A DNA stretch of 16,925 nt from Ga0077536 sp043744805. Its GTDB lineage: Bacteria > Pseudomonadota > Gammaproteobacteria > Ga0077536. Each line of letters begins with the position of its first letter. Position 1 is the stretch's first letter. The notes below the pieces were generated by a model that worked only from the letters and a program-made list of their open reading frames with translations, was not told where the DNA came from and did no database searches. Location: positions 1-16,925 of the forward strand of contig JAYTTZ010000277.1 in assembly GCA_043744805.1 (NCBI GenBank), given 5' to 3'. The position numbers and the translations under genes were made by a program. Positions 6,521 to 13,752 of the stretch are shown in pieces.

Positions 6521-7408
6521 TCAGGTCTGCATCGGCAGCACGGTGTCCGCCAGCCAGCCGAGCTCCGAGCGCCAGTCTGGCGTGCTGCCCAGCGAGCGCA
6601 GGACGAACTTGCTGATCCCGCCATGGAGGTGCGACTTCACCAGCGACACCAGCGCCGTGCGTCCGATCGGGAGGATGTCGGTAAGATCACGATCGGCCCT
6701 GCGCTGTCGCACCGCCTCCACTGCGGCGGCCGTTGGCTCCGTCTCGCCATAGGGAATGCTGATGCCGAAGTGCTCGGCATCGATGTGCCGCCCAAGGGCC
6801 GCGGCCCGCGCCTGGATGGTTTCCCTGCCCTGCGCCGCTTCGCGCGGGGTGGCTGCGGCCGTGAGCCAGCCGTCGGCCAGGCGGGCGATGCGTTCGAGTG
6901 CGGACGGAGCAAGTCCGCCGAGCCAGATCTCCAGGGGGTGCTGCAGCGGGCGCGGCAGCACCGCCGCCTCGTCGAAGCGCCAGGGGCCGAACTCCGCCGT
7001 CAAGGCTTCTCCCGCCCACCAGCGCCGCAGCAGTCCGATGTAGTCATCCACCGCACGGCCCCGATCGCCCGTGGCGTAGCCCAGCAGGGCGCGCTCCTGC
7101 GGCGCGCCGAGCCCCGGCACGAAGGAAATCAGCAATCGTCCGCCGCTCAGGCGATCCAGCTGCGCGAGTTGCTTCGCGAGCCAGAAAGGGTTGCGGCCCA
7201 GCGGGACCACGTTGGCGCCGAGCTTGAGCTTGCGTGTAGCGCCTGCCGCATAGGCGAGGCTGAAGAGCGGATCGCCGTTCGGGCCCAGCGGCACGTCCGA
7301 CAGCCACAGCGTGTCGAAGCCAAGCCGTTCGCATTCCACGAGGTAGTCGGGGAAGATCTCGTCACTGAACGCCAGTGCGGGCGGTGTAATGGCAAAACGA
7401 ACCTTCAT
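6521..7408 (-). CDS. LLM-class (luciferase-like) flavin-dependent oxidoreductase
   Basis: The 295-residue product belongs to the bacterial luciferase-like superfamily, TIM-barrel enzymes that use F420 or FMN to oxidise or reduce organic substrates. Visible hallmarks are E-R-L-G-F-D-T-L-W-L-S-D near residues 26-37, L-K-L-G-A-N-V-V-P near 62-70, then L-D-R-L-S-G-G-R-L and P-R-P-L-Q-H-P-L-E-I-W-L-G-G around 155-168. The ATG at 7406-7408 is chosen because it starts one base after the HIT stop and gives the family N-terminus (M-K-V-R-F). An earlier start inside the HIT gene would add 36 residues without homology. Cofactor and substrate cannot be told. In this operon it may work on the same acyl-CoA-linked substrate as the thiolase pair. 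Confidence 0.9.
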   Translation of the reverse strand: MKVRFAITPPALAFSDEIFPDYLVECERLGFDTLWLSDVPLGPNGDPLFSLAYAAGATRKLKLGANVVPLGRNPFWLAKQLAQLDRLSGGRLLISFVPGLGAPQERALLGYATGDRGRAVDDYIGLLRRWWAGEALTAEFGPWRFDEAAVLPRPLQHPLEIWLGGLAPSALERIARLADGWLTAAATPREAAQGRETIQARAAALGRHIDAEHFGISIPYGETEPTAAAVEAVRQRRADRDLTDILPIGRTALVSLVKSHLHGGISKFVLRSLGSTPDWRSELGWLADTVLPMQT

Positions 7409-7409
7409 G

Positions 7410-7796
7410 TCAGGGCTTCCCGGGAATGACGTTGCGCACGCCGCCCAGCGGATCCGACACGTCGCCCGCGTAGCGCGGAATGAGGTGCAGGTGCGCGTGC
7501 CACACGCTCTGGCCACCGGCCACTTCGCAGTTCACGCCGAGATTGAAGCCGTCGGGCTGGTAGGTGGCGAGGAGGATTTCGCGCAGCTCCCGCGCGAGCA
7601 GGAAGCACGCCGCGTAGTCGTCTGGTTCGGCCTCGAAAATCGTCCGAACGTGCCGACGCGGCACGATCAGCGCGTGCCCCTTCGAGACCGGATTGATGTC
7701 GTAGAACGCCATCGCCAGTGAGTTTTCAGCCAGCAGTTCGCGGTCCGGCGCGCAGAAGACGCACCTGCCATCGGGACGAACCTGCGCGCAGCTCAC
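7410..7796 (-). CDS. HIT-family (histidine triad) nucleotide-binding hydrolase
   Basis: The 128-residue protein carries the histidine triad H100-x-H102-x-H104 in H-A-H-L-H-L-I-P-R-Y and an upstream G-H-A-L-I-V-P-R-R-H strand near residues 40-49. HIT proteins hydrolyse or transfer nucleotides from nucleoside phosphoramidates, AMP conjugates or dinucleotides. An N-terminal C-x-x-C (C12, C15) may bind zinc. It starts with GTG at 7794-7796, overlapping the selenoprotein stop by 4 bp (GTGA), and is followed after one base by the LLM gene. The tight coupling on both sides suggests a shared expression unit. Its specific substrate is unknown. Confidence 0.93.
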   Translation of the reverse strand: MSCAQVRPDGRCVFCAPDRELLAENSLAMAFYDINPVSKGHALIVPRRHVRTIFEAEPDDYAACFLLARELREILLATYQPDGFNLGVNCEVAGGQSVWHAHLHLIPRYAGDVSDPLGGVRNVIPGKP

Positions 7797-8674
7797 GCCG
7801 GTTCCTCCAGCGCCCCGCTCGCCAGCGCGGCGAGCCGGTCTGCCGGCAGCTGGAACTGCGGTGTTTCATCGCGCGGCTGGCGCGTGTCCTTGCCCTCGGT
7901 CGACGAGGCTTCGGCGCGCCAGCCATCATCCGGCCAATGGTGGTCAAGCTGGACGACGGTGCCCGGCGCCGTAGGGTCCTCCAGCGCCAGCACGGCCGCA
8001 CGCACGATCGCCAGCTGGTCGGCCGCATCGAAAGGCTTGCCAGCGCTGTGGCCCAGCGGATAGTCCACGAACACCGCGCGCGGTGGTTTGCCTGCTTCAA
8101 GGATGTCCATCGCGCTGCCCAGGCACACGGTGGGAATGCCGTTCGCTTCGAGGTGACGTGCGACCAAACTCACGGTTTGGTGACACACCGGTCACATTGC
8201 AACGAGTAACGCGGCATCCACGCGCTGGGCGCGGAAGGCCTCGAGCAGCGCCGGCGCGGTTTCCTCGCGCACACGGCGTTGCGAGTACACGCCGCCCATG
8301 CAGGAGAAGAATTTGTCGGCGAGCCCGCCGAGCACGCTTTCCGCCACGAGCGTGCGCAAAGCGCCCAGCGGAAAGATGCAGTTGGGATCGCGTCGCGGAT
8401 CGACCAGGTAGTTCTCTGTGATGTGCGAGAAGCGGACATCCGCCACCGGCGTGCTGCCGTCGATTTCACGCATCGAGCAGTCGTCCTTGTAGTGGTAGGC
8501 ACGCTGGCCCAGCGCATAGGCGCCGGAGGTCGACAGCATGCCGAGCCGCACTTGCGAAAGAGGCTTCACCAGCGCCTGCCACGGTGGCGGCGTCTGTGCC
8601 TCGAACCATCGGTAAGGCGTGTAGCCAAGGCGCACGTAGCGTGCGGCGATCGCCTGCATATACTCTACGGTCAT
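7793..8674 (-). CDS. GrdB-like selenoprotein (glycine/sarcosine/betaine reductase selenoprotein B family), Sec at codon 161
   Basis: Reading through one TGA (8192-8194) gives a single 293-residue protein. The N-terminal half (160 residues) ends in D-A-A-L-L-V-A-M. The TGA is codon 161 and the same frame continues P-V-C-H-Q-T-V-S-L-V-A-R, then G-I-P-T-V, V-F-V-D-Y-P-L-G and a helical tail. This U-P-V-C-H-Q-T block is the hallmark of the GrdB-like family found outside anaerobic amino-acid fermenters. U161-x-x-C164 resembles a redox pair. In glycine reductase, protein B uses selenocysteine to attack the substrate; the reaction of these proteobacterial homologues is not known to me. A hairpin follows the TGA at SECIS distance. 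The ATG at 8672-8674 is preceded by GGAG. The gene opens an operon with the HIT and LLM genes. The alternative, a nonsense mutation at this exact catalytic position, is much less likely. Confidence 0.88.
8163..8194 (-). promoter_or_regulatory. Candidate bacterial SECIS element after the Sec UGA
   Basis: On the minus strand the UGA (8194-8192) is followed by 10 bases and then accaaac-cgtga-gtttggt, a perfect 7-bp stem (8181-8175 with 8169-8163) and a 5-base loop. The loop begins 17 bases after the UGA and has G as its second base. Published bacterial SECIS models ask for an apical loop about 16-37 bases from the UGA with a G among its first two bases, so it fits. SelB would bind here to insert selenocysteine. 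It lies inside the coding region, as usual in bacteria. Confidence 0.75.
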
Positions 8675-8742
8675 GGTCAGTCTCCAGGTGGAATGCGATC
8701 CCGCTTTCAGGATTCAGCCGGTGGATTGAAGGCAGCGCCCCC

Positions 8743-8748
8743 AGTGTA
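8743..8748 (-). promoter_or_regulatory. Candidate -10 box for the selenoprotein operon
   Basis: On the minus strand TACACT precedes a G-rich run about 70 bp upstream of the selenoprotein start. Similar TATACT and CATACT motifs followed by G-rich sequence occur at 10165-10170 and 11898-11903, before other genes. No convincing -35 box is placed at standard spacing, so this is tentative. Confidence 0.3.
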
Positions 8749-8840
8749 GCGGGCAAGGCGCGGCAAGGTGCTTAGCCTGTCCCCACTGTAACTTTCTGCG
8801 CGGTTGCGCCGAAGTACCAATCACCCAGGGAAGCAGCGCC

Positions 8841-9473
8841 ATGACCCGGTTCGAATGCATCAGCGAAGCCGTGGCCTCACCGGCCGGGTCAGGCTGTGCG
8901 AGCAGGCAAATCCCGCGCGAACGGGATCTGGCGGAGCTGCTTTCGATCCTCAGGCTGGGCGAAACCACGGCGGTGATTGCGTTTTCCCGTCTTGCCCGCG
9001 CCTGCGAGCCCGCCGCGAGGTCCTTGCGAGCCATCGCATAAGACGAGGCGCGCCACGACGGCCTCGTCGCGCGCATGCTGGATGGGCTGCCTACGGCGCG
9101 CAGGGATCCGGCCTTCCGGCGCGTCGCCCGCCGGTTTTTCGCTGATCTCGACCACCCCGATCCGCTCCACCACCGCATGCAGGTCCATGCACTCGATGGC
9201 GCCGTGTGCCAGATCCTGGGTGCCATCCGCAAGACCCCCGTGGTGCTCGGCAATCCGCTGGTTGCCAGTGGCCTCTGCGCCATCCATCGCGACGAAGCAC
9301 GCCATGTGGGCATTACCCGCCGTTGGGCCGCACGGCTCGGTGATCCAGCGGCGCTGGACGCGCGGTGCCAGCGGACGCGCACGGGGCTGGTCGATCTCCT
9401 GGCATGGCGCAGCGATGAACTGCTCGCCGTCGGGATCGACATCGAAACCCTCTTCGCGCAGTTGGCATGGTAG
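8841..9473 (+). pseudogene. Ferritin-like diiron protein gene with one in-frame TAA
   Basis: From the ATG at 8841 (preceded by AGGGAAG) to the TAG at 9471-9473 a single frame encodes 210 residues plus one internal stop. The product looks like a four-helix ferritin-like diiron protein: G40-E41-T-T in the first helix, then D-E69-A-R-H72, and a second half with H-A-L-D119 and D-E152-A-R-H155. The two E-x-x-H motifs are typical iron ligands; D119 replaces the glutamate often seen there. Such proteins include rubrerythrin-like and oxygenase-type enzymes, so the reaction is open. The only fault is TAA at 9039-9041 (codon 67), immediately before the first DEARH motif. GAA, CAA or AAA to TAA is a one-base change. 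The gene is divergent from the selenoprotein operon across a 166-bp gap. Confidence 0.72.
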
Positions 9474-9826
9474 CGCGCCGACTGATGGCGCCCGCAAGTC
9501 GTTCCCGCGCGTGGCATTCGGTCGGCAGTATCGCCCTGCTGGGCACCGGCGCCGCGCGGAGCGCGTGCTCCACCTGCTCGCGATCCGTTCACGCCAGGTG
9601 TCCCGACCCTTCCTGCGCGCGCGCGCCGGCCCAGCCCGGGGGGCGCAACCGCGAACTGGCTGATCCGACAGGCCTGGCGGGCCTGGCGCAATGTGGTGGT
9701 GAGGGTCTCGGCGTGCAGGGCGGGATTGAACCACGACCGTACCGCAAGGCCATTACCTGCGAGGTTATTGCGCGCATTCCCCGGGGGGGGGCCGAGGCTG
9801 CTGCCAAACCCACGCGGAGAAGTGCC
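9474..9826. other. Intergenic stretch with no clear gene
   Basis: These 353 bases hold no frame I can support. A plus-strand reading to 9663 contains R-V-L-H-L-L-A-I-R-S-R-Q-V, which could be a decayed coding remnant, but I do not recognise it. There is a run of nine G at 9783-9791, just after four C. The Shine-Dalgarno of the next gene (GGAGA) lies near 9815-9820. Confidence 0.5.
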
Positions 9827-10117
9827 ATGCAACGTACCGTCGTCGTCCTGATCCTGATCCCCTTCGCCGTCCTGAGCAGCGTCGCACTCTGGCAGCACGG
9901 CTATTGGGGCATCGTCGAACCGCATTTCCGGAGCACGGCCGGAATGCAGGTGCTGTGCGATCTCGTCATCGCGCTCAGCCTGGCCTTGGTCTGGCTGTGG
10001 CGCGACGCGAAAGCCCTCGGCCGCAATCCCGTGCCGTGGATCATCGCCACCCTGCTGCTCGGCTCCTTTGGGCCCTTGGTCTACCTGCTCACGCGACCCG
10101 CCGTGCCCCTCCGCTGA
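9827..10117 (+). CDS. DUF2834-like small membrane protein
   Basis: The 96-residue product has three predicted membrane helices at about residues 4-22, 40-57 and 70-88. Its pattern fits DUF2834: H-G-Y-W-G near residue 24, then L-V-I-A-L-S-L-A-L-V-W-L-W-R-D-A, then N-P-V-P-W and L-L-L-G-S-F-G-P-L-V-Y-L-L. The family is of unknown function. The ATG at 9827 follows GGAGA at good spacing and gives the usual family length; the frame extends further upstream without homology. It is on the same strand as the damaged diiron gene but 353 bp away, so it is probably transcribed separately. Confidence 0.75.
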   Translation: MQRTVVVLILIPFAVLSSVALWQHGYWGIVEPHFRSTAGMQVLCDLVIALSLALVWLWRDAKALGRNPVPWIIATLLLGSFGPLVYLLTRPAVPLR

Positions 10118-10164
10118 CGCGCGGCACCGTCTTGCGCTGGAGGAAATGTCCCACCGCTTGTCCC

Positions 10165-10170
10165 TATACT
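10165..10170 (+). promoter_or_regulatory. Candidate -10 box upstream of the LDI-like locus
   Basis: TATACT followed by CGGGCG lies about 120 bp before the small frame at 10292. It resembles the TACACT and CATACT motifs before the selenoprotein and amidohydrolase genes. A matching -35 at about 17 bp is not evident. Confidence 0.3.
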
Positions 10171-10291
10171 CGGGCGACGAGATCGAGATCCCGGCGGGCG
10201 GCCTTGTGCGAGCTTGCTGGCAGCACGCCGGTACGCCCCGATCAAGCGAGGACATCGCCCCCCGGCGCGGGGCCGAACGGGGAGAAACGGC

Positions 10292-10513
10292 ATGTTGTGT
10301 GGTGTCATCGGCGGCACGATCGTCGCTTTCCTCACCGCGCGCATCGCCGCGCTGCCGGTCATCGGGCCGCTGCTGGTGCGCCCGCGCAAGGACGCACCGG
10401 ATGCTTCCGAATGGCGCCTCCATGCGACGTCCCCGGGCGGTGGCGCATGCGCGCCGTCGCTCCGCTGCAGGCGCCCGGCGTACCGCCGCGCGAAGGCGGC
10501 ATGGGCCCACTGA
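10292..10513 (+). CDS. Small putative membrane peptide
   Basis: A 73-codon frame starts at an ATG preceded by GGGGAGAAA, a strong ribosome-binding site. Its N-terminal half is a plausible membrane helix (G-V-I-G-G-T-I-V-A-F-L-T-A-R-I-A), followed by P-V-I-G-P-L-L-V-R-P-R-K-D and a polar, arginine-rich tail. I do not recognise the family. It overlaps the start of the LDI-like pseudogene (10501) by 13 bp in another frame, as coupled genes often do. The tail may be shifted out of its ancestral frame, given the damage next door. Real-gene status rests mainly on the ribosome-binding site and the helix. Confidence 0.4.
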   Translation: MLCGVIGGTIVAFLTARIAALPVIGPLLVRPRKDAPDASEWRLHATSPGGGACAPSLRCRRPAYRRAKAAWAH

Positions 10514-11867
10514 CACACGCACGCCTCAAACGCCTGGCCCTGATCTACCTGCTGTTCGCGTCCATGGGCCTCCTGCTGGCCCAATGCGCGAGCACGCCAG
10601 GCCTGCAGGCGTTTGGCTTGGGACGGGCGTGCGGCGCGGCGCGCAAGCGTTCGCGACTGGCCGGCGGTCGCGACACCCCTGGATGCGAGTAGCGGGATGC
10701 CGCACGTGGGCGAACTCAGCCCGGACGATATTTCCGCACTCCGCTTTGCGCTGGATCGCGCGCTGCAACCGGTGGACGGCTTCGACATCATCGAGCAGTT
10801 CCAGCCGAGCGCGCTGCGTTACCAGATCAACAACCTCGGCTACGTGCTCAGCCTCGCCAACTACACGCACCTGCCGGCGCTGCGCGGCTACCTCCACGAC
10901 GCCCAGCGCAATCTCGCGGAGAACAAGAAAGTGCATCGCGTGTGGAAGTACTGGGCGCTGGAAAACCTCTGGGGCAACTTCAGCACCAACCCGGACCCCA
11001 TCGCCCGTGACAACAGCATGTACCCGGTGCAACAACCAGGCGGTCGTCGGCCTGAAAACATTCGATCGCCTGCACGGGACGCACCACTGGCGCGACCTCG
11101 AAGCCATCTACCGCGGCAACCTCGAACGCGAGTTCCGGGACGTGGACGGCCACAGGGTGCTCCTCCGCTCGACGCGCGCCGGCTTCACCATCCCCGGCCT
11201 GTCCACTGCCAGGGAAGACGCCATCTGCGCGTTCTGGATGCATCCGGTATTCCCGGATCTGGCCCGCCGCCTGTGGGCGGTCGCGCGTGCCGAACTCTTC
11301 ACGACACCGGCGGGCCAACTGTCGCTCAAGCCACTCAAGCCCTGGCTCGATCCCGGCAACTACCGCTTCAACACCGCCGATTACCTCGGTGCGCTCGGCA
11401 TGGCGGCACGCGAACTGGGCGACGAGGAAGCCGTGGCCGCCATCCAGTCGCACGTCGATCAACTCGACCGCCGCGAAGCGAACGGCGTGCTGAGCTACCC
11501 GGGCTGCTCGACGTGGACCCACGCTTTCCTGCTGAAGATGCGCCTGGGTCGCGCCAACGCAATGGCCGATCTGGTCAACCTCGGCATGCCGGCCTCCTGG
11601 CGCGACGGCCCGGTGATTGCCGGGGCGCGTTACCCGGAAGTGCTGGTGGCGCAGGCCGTCAGCGACGGCGCAGCGCTGCAAGCCGTGGTGTATTCGGGTG
11701 GCGCGCCAGGCCCGATCACGCTGACGCTCGGCCAGCTGCGGCCCAAGCTTCGTTATCGCTGCTCGGGCGCCGAGGAAAACAGCGTGGTGGCCGATGACGA
11801 CGGGCGCATGAGCCTGACGCTCAATCTCGAAGGCAGGCACGAACTGCGGGTCTCACCCATCCTGTGA
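10501..11867 (+). pseudogene. Linalool dehydratase/isomerase (LDI)-like membrane-linked protein, with two deletions
   Basis: Three pieces in three frames add up to one decayed gene. Piece 1 (10501 to about 10623; an alternative ATG lies at 10447) is a hydrophobic N-terminus ending L-Q-A-F-G-L-G. Piece 2 (about 10640-11023) reads L-R-Y-Q-I-N-N-L-G-Y, then W-A-L-E-N-L-W-G and D-N-S-M-Y. Piece 3 (11028-11867) reads C-N-N-Q-A-V-V-G-L, F-D-R-L-H-G-T, then F-T-I-P-G-L and the C-terminal domain. W-G..D-P-I-x-x-(D/E)-N-x-M-Y and C-N-x-x-A-V..(F/Y)-D-R-L-H-G-T are shared with linalool dehydratase/isomerase. That enzyme hydrates or isomerises monoterpenes, and it has a catalytic histidine and a first cysteine between these blocks. 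Here about 50 residues there are gone and the frame shifts, so activity is lost. The second catalytic cysteine (11028-11030) remains. Confidence 0.65.
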
Positions 11868-11876
11868 GCCGTCTGG

Positions 11877-11903
11877 TTACTGCACCGCGCGCCGCCCCAT
11901 ACT
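11877..11903 (+). promoter_or_regulatory. Candidate promoter of the amidohydrolase gene
   Basis: TTACTG (11877-11882) and CATACT (11898-11903) are separated by 15 bp, 31 bp before the start codon. The -10 resembles two other candidates in the window. The spacing is short of the ideal 17 bp, so this is tentative. Confidence 0.35.
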
Positions 11904-11934
11904 GCGGCGCAATCCCAAGACTTGGAGCAGTGCG

Positions 11935-13680
11935 ATGGCACAGTTCGATACCCTCATTCGTGGCGGCACCGTGGTGGATGGCACGGGCGGGCCGGTCCAG
12001 ATTGCGGACGTCGCCCTCAAGGACGGCAAGGTGGCGGCCATCGGCCAGCAACTCGGCACCGCCCATCGCACCATCGACGCTGACGGCCTGCTGGTCACCC
12101 CCGGCTGGGTCGACATCCACACCCACTATGACGGCCAGGCCAGCTGGGATCCCGTGCTCATGCCCTCGCTGCGCCATGGCGTCACCACTGCCGTGATGGG
12201 CAATTGCGGCGTGGGCTTCGCACCGGCGCGGCCTGCGCAGCACCAGTGGCTCATCGGGCTCATGGAAGGCGTGGAAGACATTCCGGCGGCCTCACTGGAA
12301 GCCGGCATGCGCTGGGAGTGGGAAAGCTTCCCGCAATACCTCGACGCCCTCGACGCCACTCCGCGCGCTTTCGATATCGCCTCGATGCTGGCCCACGGCG
12401 CGCTTCGCGCCTACGTCATGGGCGAGCGCGGCGCGGCCAACGAGAACCCGACCGCCGAGGATCTGGCGCAGATGGCCCGCCTCACGCGGGAAGCCTTTGC
12501 CGGCGGCGCGGTGGGTTTATCCAGTTCCCGCACGTCCATCCACATTGCCGTCGATGGCCGACCGGTACCGGGCACCTTTGCAAGCGAAGAGGAACTGCTG
12601 GTCCTCGCGCGCGCGGTGAAGGCCAGCGGGCACGGGCTGTTCGAGATGGTCAATACCGGCATCGTCGGCGAGGACTGCGCTGGCCTCGATCGCGACATGG
12701 CGCTGATGCACAAGGTGGCGGTGCAGTCCGGCGCCACGGTGATGTTCCTGCTGCTCCAGCACAACGTCGATCCCTCGCAGTGGCAGCGCCAGCTCGCCGT
12801 GTGCGAAGCCGCGGCCCGCGACGGTGCCCGGCTGATCCCGCAGGTGTCGGGACGTCCCATCTCCATCCTTTTCAGCTTCGAAGGCGAGCACCCGTGGCGC
12901 TTCATGCCGAGCTACCAGCCGCTGCGCGACCTGCCATTCGCCGAACGTTACGCGGCGCTGGCTACCCCGGCAATCCGAGCGCGAATCCTCGCGGACGTAG
13001 ACCCCAACGACACCGGGTTCTCGCTGATGTACAAAAACCCCGGGATGTGGGAACACACCTATGCGGCAGGTTCACCTATCGACTACACCCCACCGCCCGA
13101 ACGCGCCGTCGCGGAGATTGCCCGCCGCAGCGGCAGGACCCCACAGGCGACGGCCTACGATCTCCTGCTCGGCAATGGGGGGCGCGCGGTGCTCACGCAC
13201 TTCGGCGTGAACTACGCCGAAGGCAATGCCAACGCGCTGAACAGCATGCTCCGGCATCCCCTGAGCGCACTCGGCTTGAGCGACGCCGGTGCGCACGTGC
13301 GCTTCATTGCCGACGCCGGCATGCACAGCTACATGCTCACGCGCTGGGTGCGCGATACGGATGAAGCCGATCTGCACTATCTGCCGCTGGAATTCGTGGT
13401 GAACCGGTTGAGCGGCGCCAACGCGGATCTGTTTGGCTTTGCCGATCGGGGCCGCTTGCTGCCTGGCCTGCGGGCGGATCTCAACCTCATCGACCTCAAG
13501 ACGCTGGCCACCGCCGCACCGACCATGGTCTATGACCTGCCGGCGGGCATGCCGCGCCTCACCGAAAAGGTCAGCGGCTACGTGGGCACCTGTGTGCGTG
13601 GGGAGTTCGTTACCGAAGGCGGCGAAGACTCCGGCGCGCGGCCCGGTCGCGTGCTGCGCGGGGGGAAGGCCCCAGGCTGA
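11935..13680 (+). CDS. Amidohydrolase of the N-acyl-D-amino-acid deacylase type
   Basis: The intact 581-residue product is a metal-dependent amidohydrolase with a TIM barrel. It has the N-terminal beta element (L-I-R-G-G-T-V-V-D-G-T-G), the metal motif H62-T-H64-Y-D-G-Q, C91 in G-N-C-G-V-G-F (zinc-binding in D-aminoacylases) and D450 in S-D-A-G-A-H-V, the expected catalytic aspartate. D-aminoacylase relatives cleave N-acyl-D-amino acids; this longer subgroup, of about 570-590 residues, is widespread in proteobacterial lipid and xenobiotic gene clusters and its substrates are mostly unknown. The ATG at 11935 follows GGAG and matches the family start. It lies 67 bp after the LDI-like pseudogene on the same strand and ends shortly before a hairpin. 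Confidence 0.9.
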   Translation: MAQFDTLIRGGTVVDGTGGPVQIADVALKDGKVAAIGQQLGTAHRTIDADGLLVTPGWVDIHTHYDGQASWDPVLMPSLRHGVTTAVMGNCGVGFAPARPAQHQWLIGLMEGVEDIPAASLEAGMRWEWESFPQYLDALDATPRAFDIASMLAHGALRAYVMGERGAANENPTAEDLAQMARLTREAFAGGAVGLSSSRTSIHIAVDGRPVPGTFASEEELLVLARAVKASGHGLFEMVNTGIVGEDCAGLDRDMALMHKVAVQSGATVMFLLLQHNVDPSQWQRQLAVCEAAARDGARLIPQVSGRPISILFSFEGEHPWRFMPSYQPLRDLPFAERYAALATPAIRARILADVDPNDTGFSLMYKNPGMWEHTYAAGSPIDYTPPPERAVAEIARRSGRTPQATAYDLLLGNGGRAVLTHFGVNYAEGNANALNSMLRHPLSALGLSDAGAHVRFIADAGMHSYMLTRWVRDTDEADLHYLPLEFVVNRLSGANADLFGFADRGRLLPGLRADLNLIDLKTLATAAPTMVYDLPAGMPRLTEKVSGYVGTCVRGEFVTEGGEDSGARPGRVLRGGKAPG

Positions 13681-13705
13681 CTCAGCTCAGGCGGACTGGA
13701 AATGA

Positions 13706-13729
13706 AGAAGCCGCCCGCAGGCGGCTTCT
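13706..13729. terminator. Hairpin terminator between convergent genes
   Basis: AGAAGCCGCC (13706-13715) pairs perfectly with GGCGGCTTCT (13720-13729) around a 4-base CGCA loop. It lies 26 bp after the amidohydrolase stop and 24 bp from the end of the convergent oxygenase gene. The flanks are only weakly A- or T-rich, but the symmetric placement suggests a shared bidirectional terminator. Confidence 0.75.
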
Positions 13730-13752
13730 CTTCCCGCTAAAGATTTTCCGCT

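Noticed and set aside
6521..6523. TGA between the LLM gene and the next same-frame gene as a second selenocysteine
   Set aside because: The LLM protein ends at its usual C-terminus and there is no conserved Cys/Sec context after the stop.
9715..9745. ggttcaatcccgcc on the minus strand, like a tRNA T-arm
   Set aside because: The T-stem does not pair over 5 bp and no acceptor or anticodon arm is found around it.
8714..10522. 602-codon open frame on the minus strand
   Set aside because: It is low-complexity R/A/P/G-rich, overlaps recognised plus-strand genes (diiron, DUF2834) and matches no family; a GC-rich antisense shadow.
10068..11027. N-terminal half of a 599-codon plus-strand frame
   Set aside because: Only its part after 11028 matches the LDI-like family; the upstream part is R/S/T-rich shadow of the other frames.
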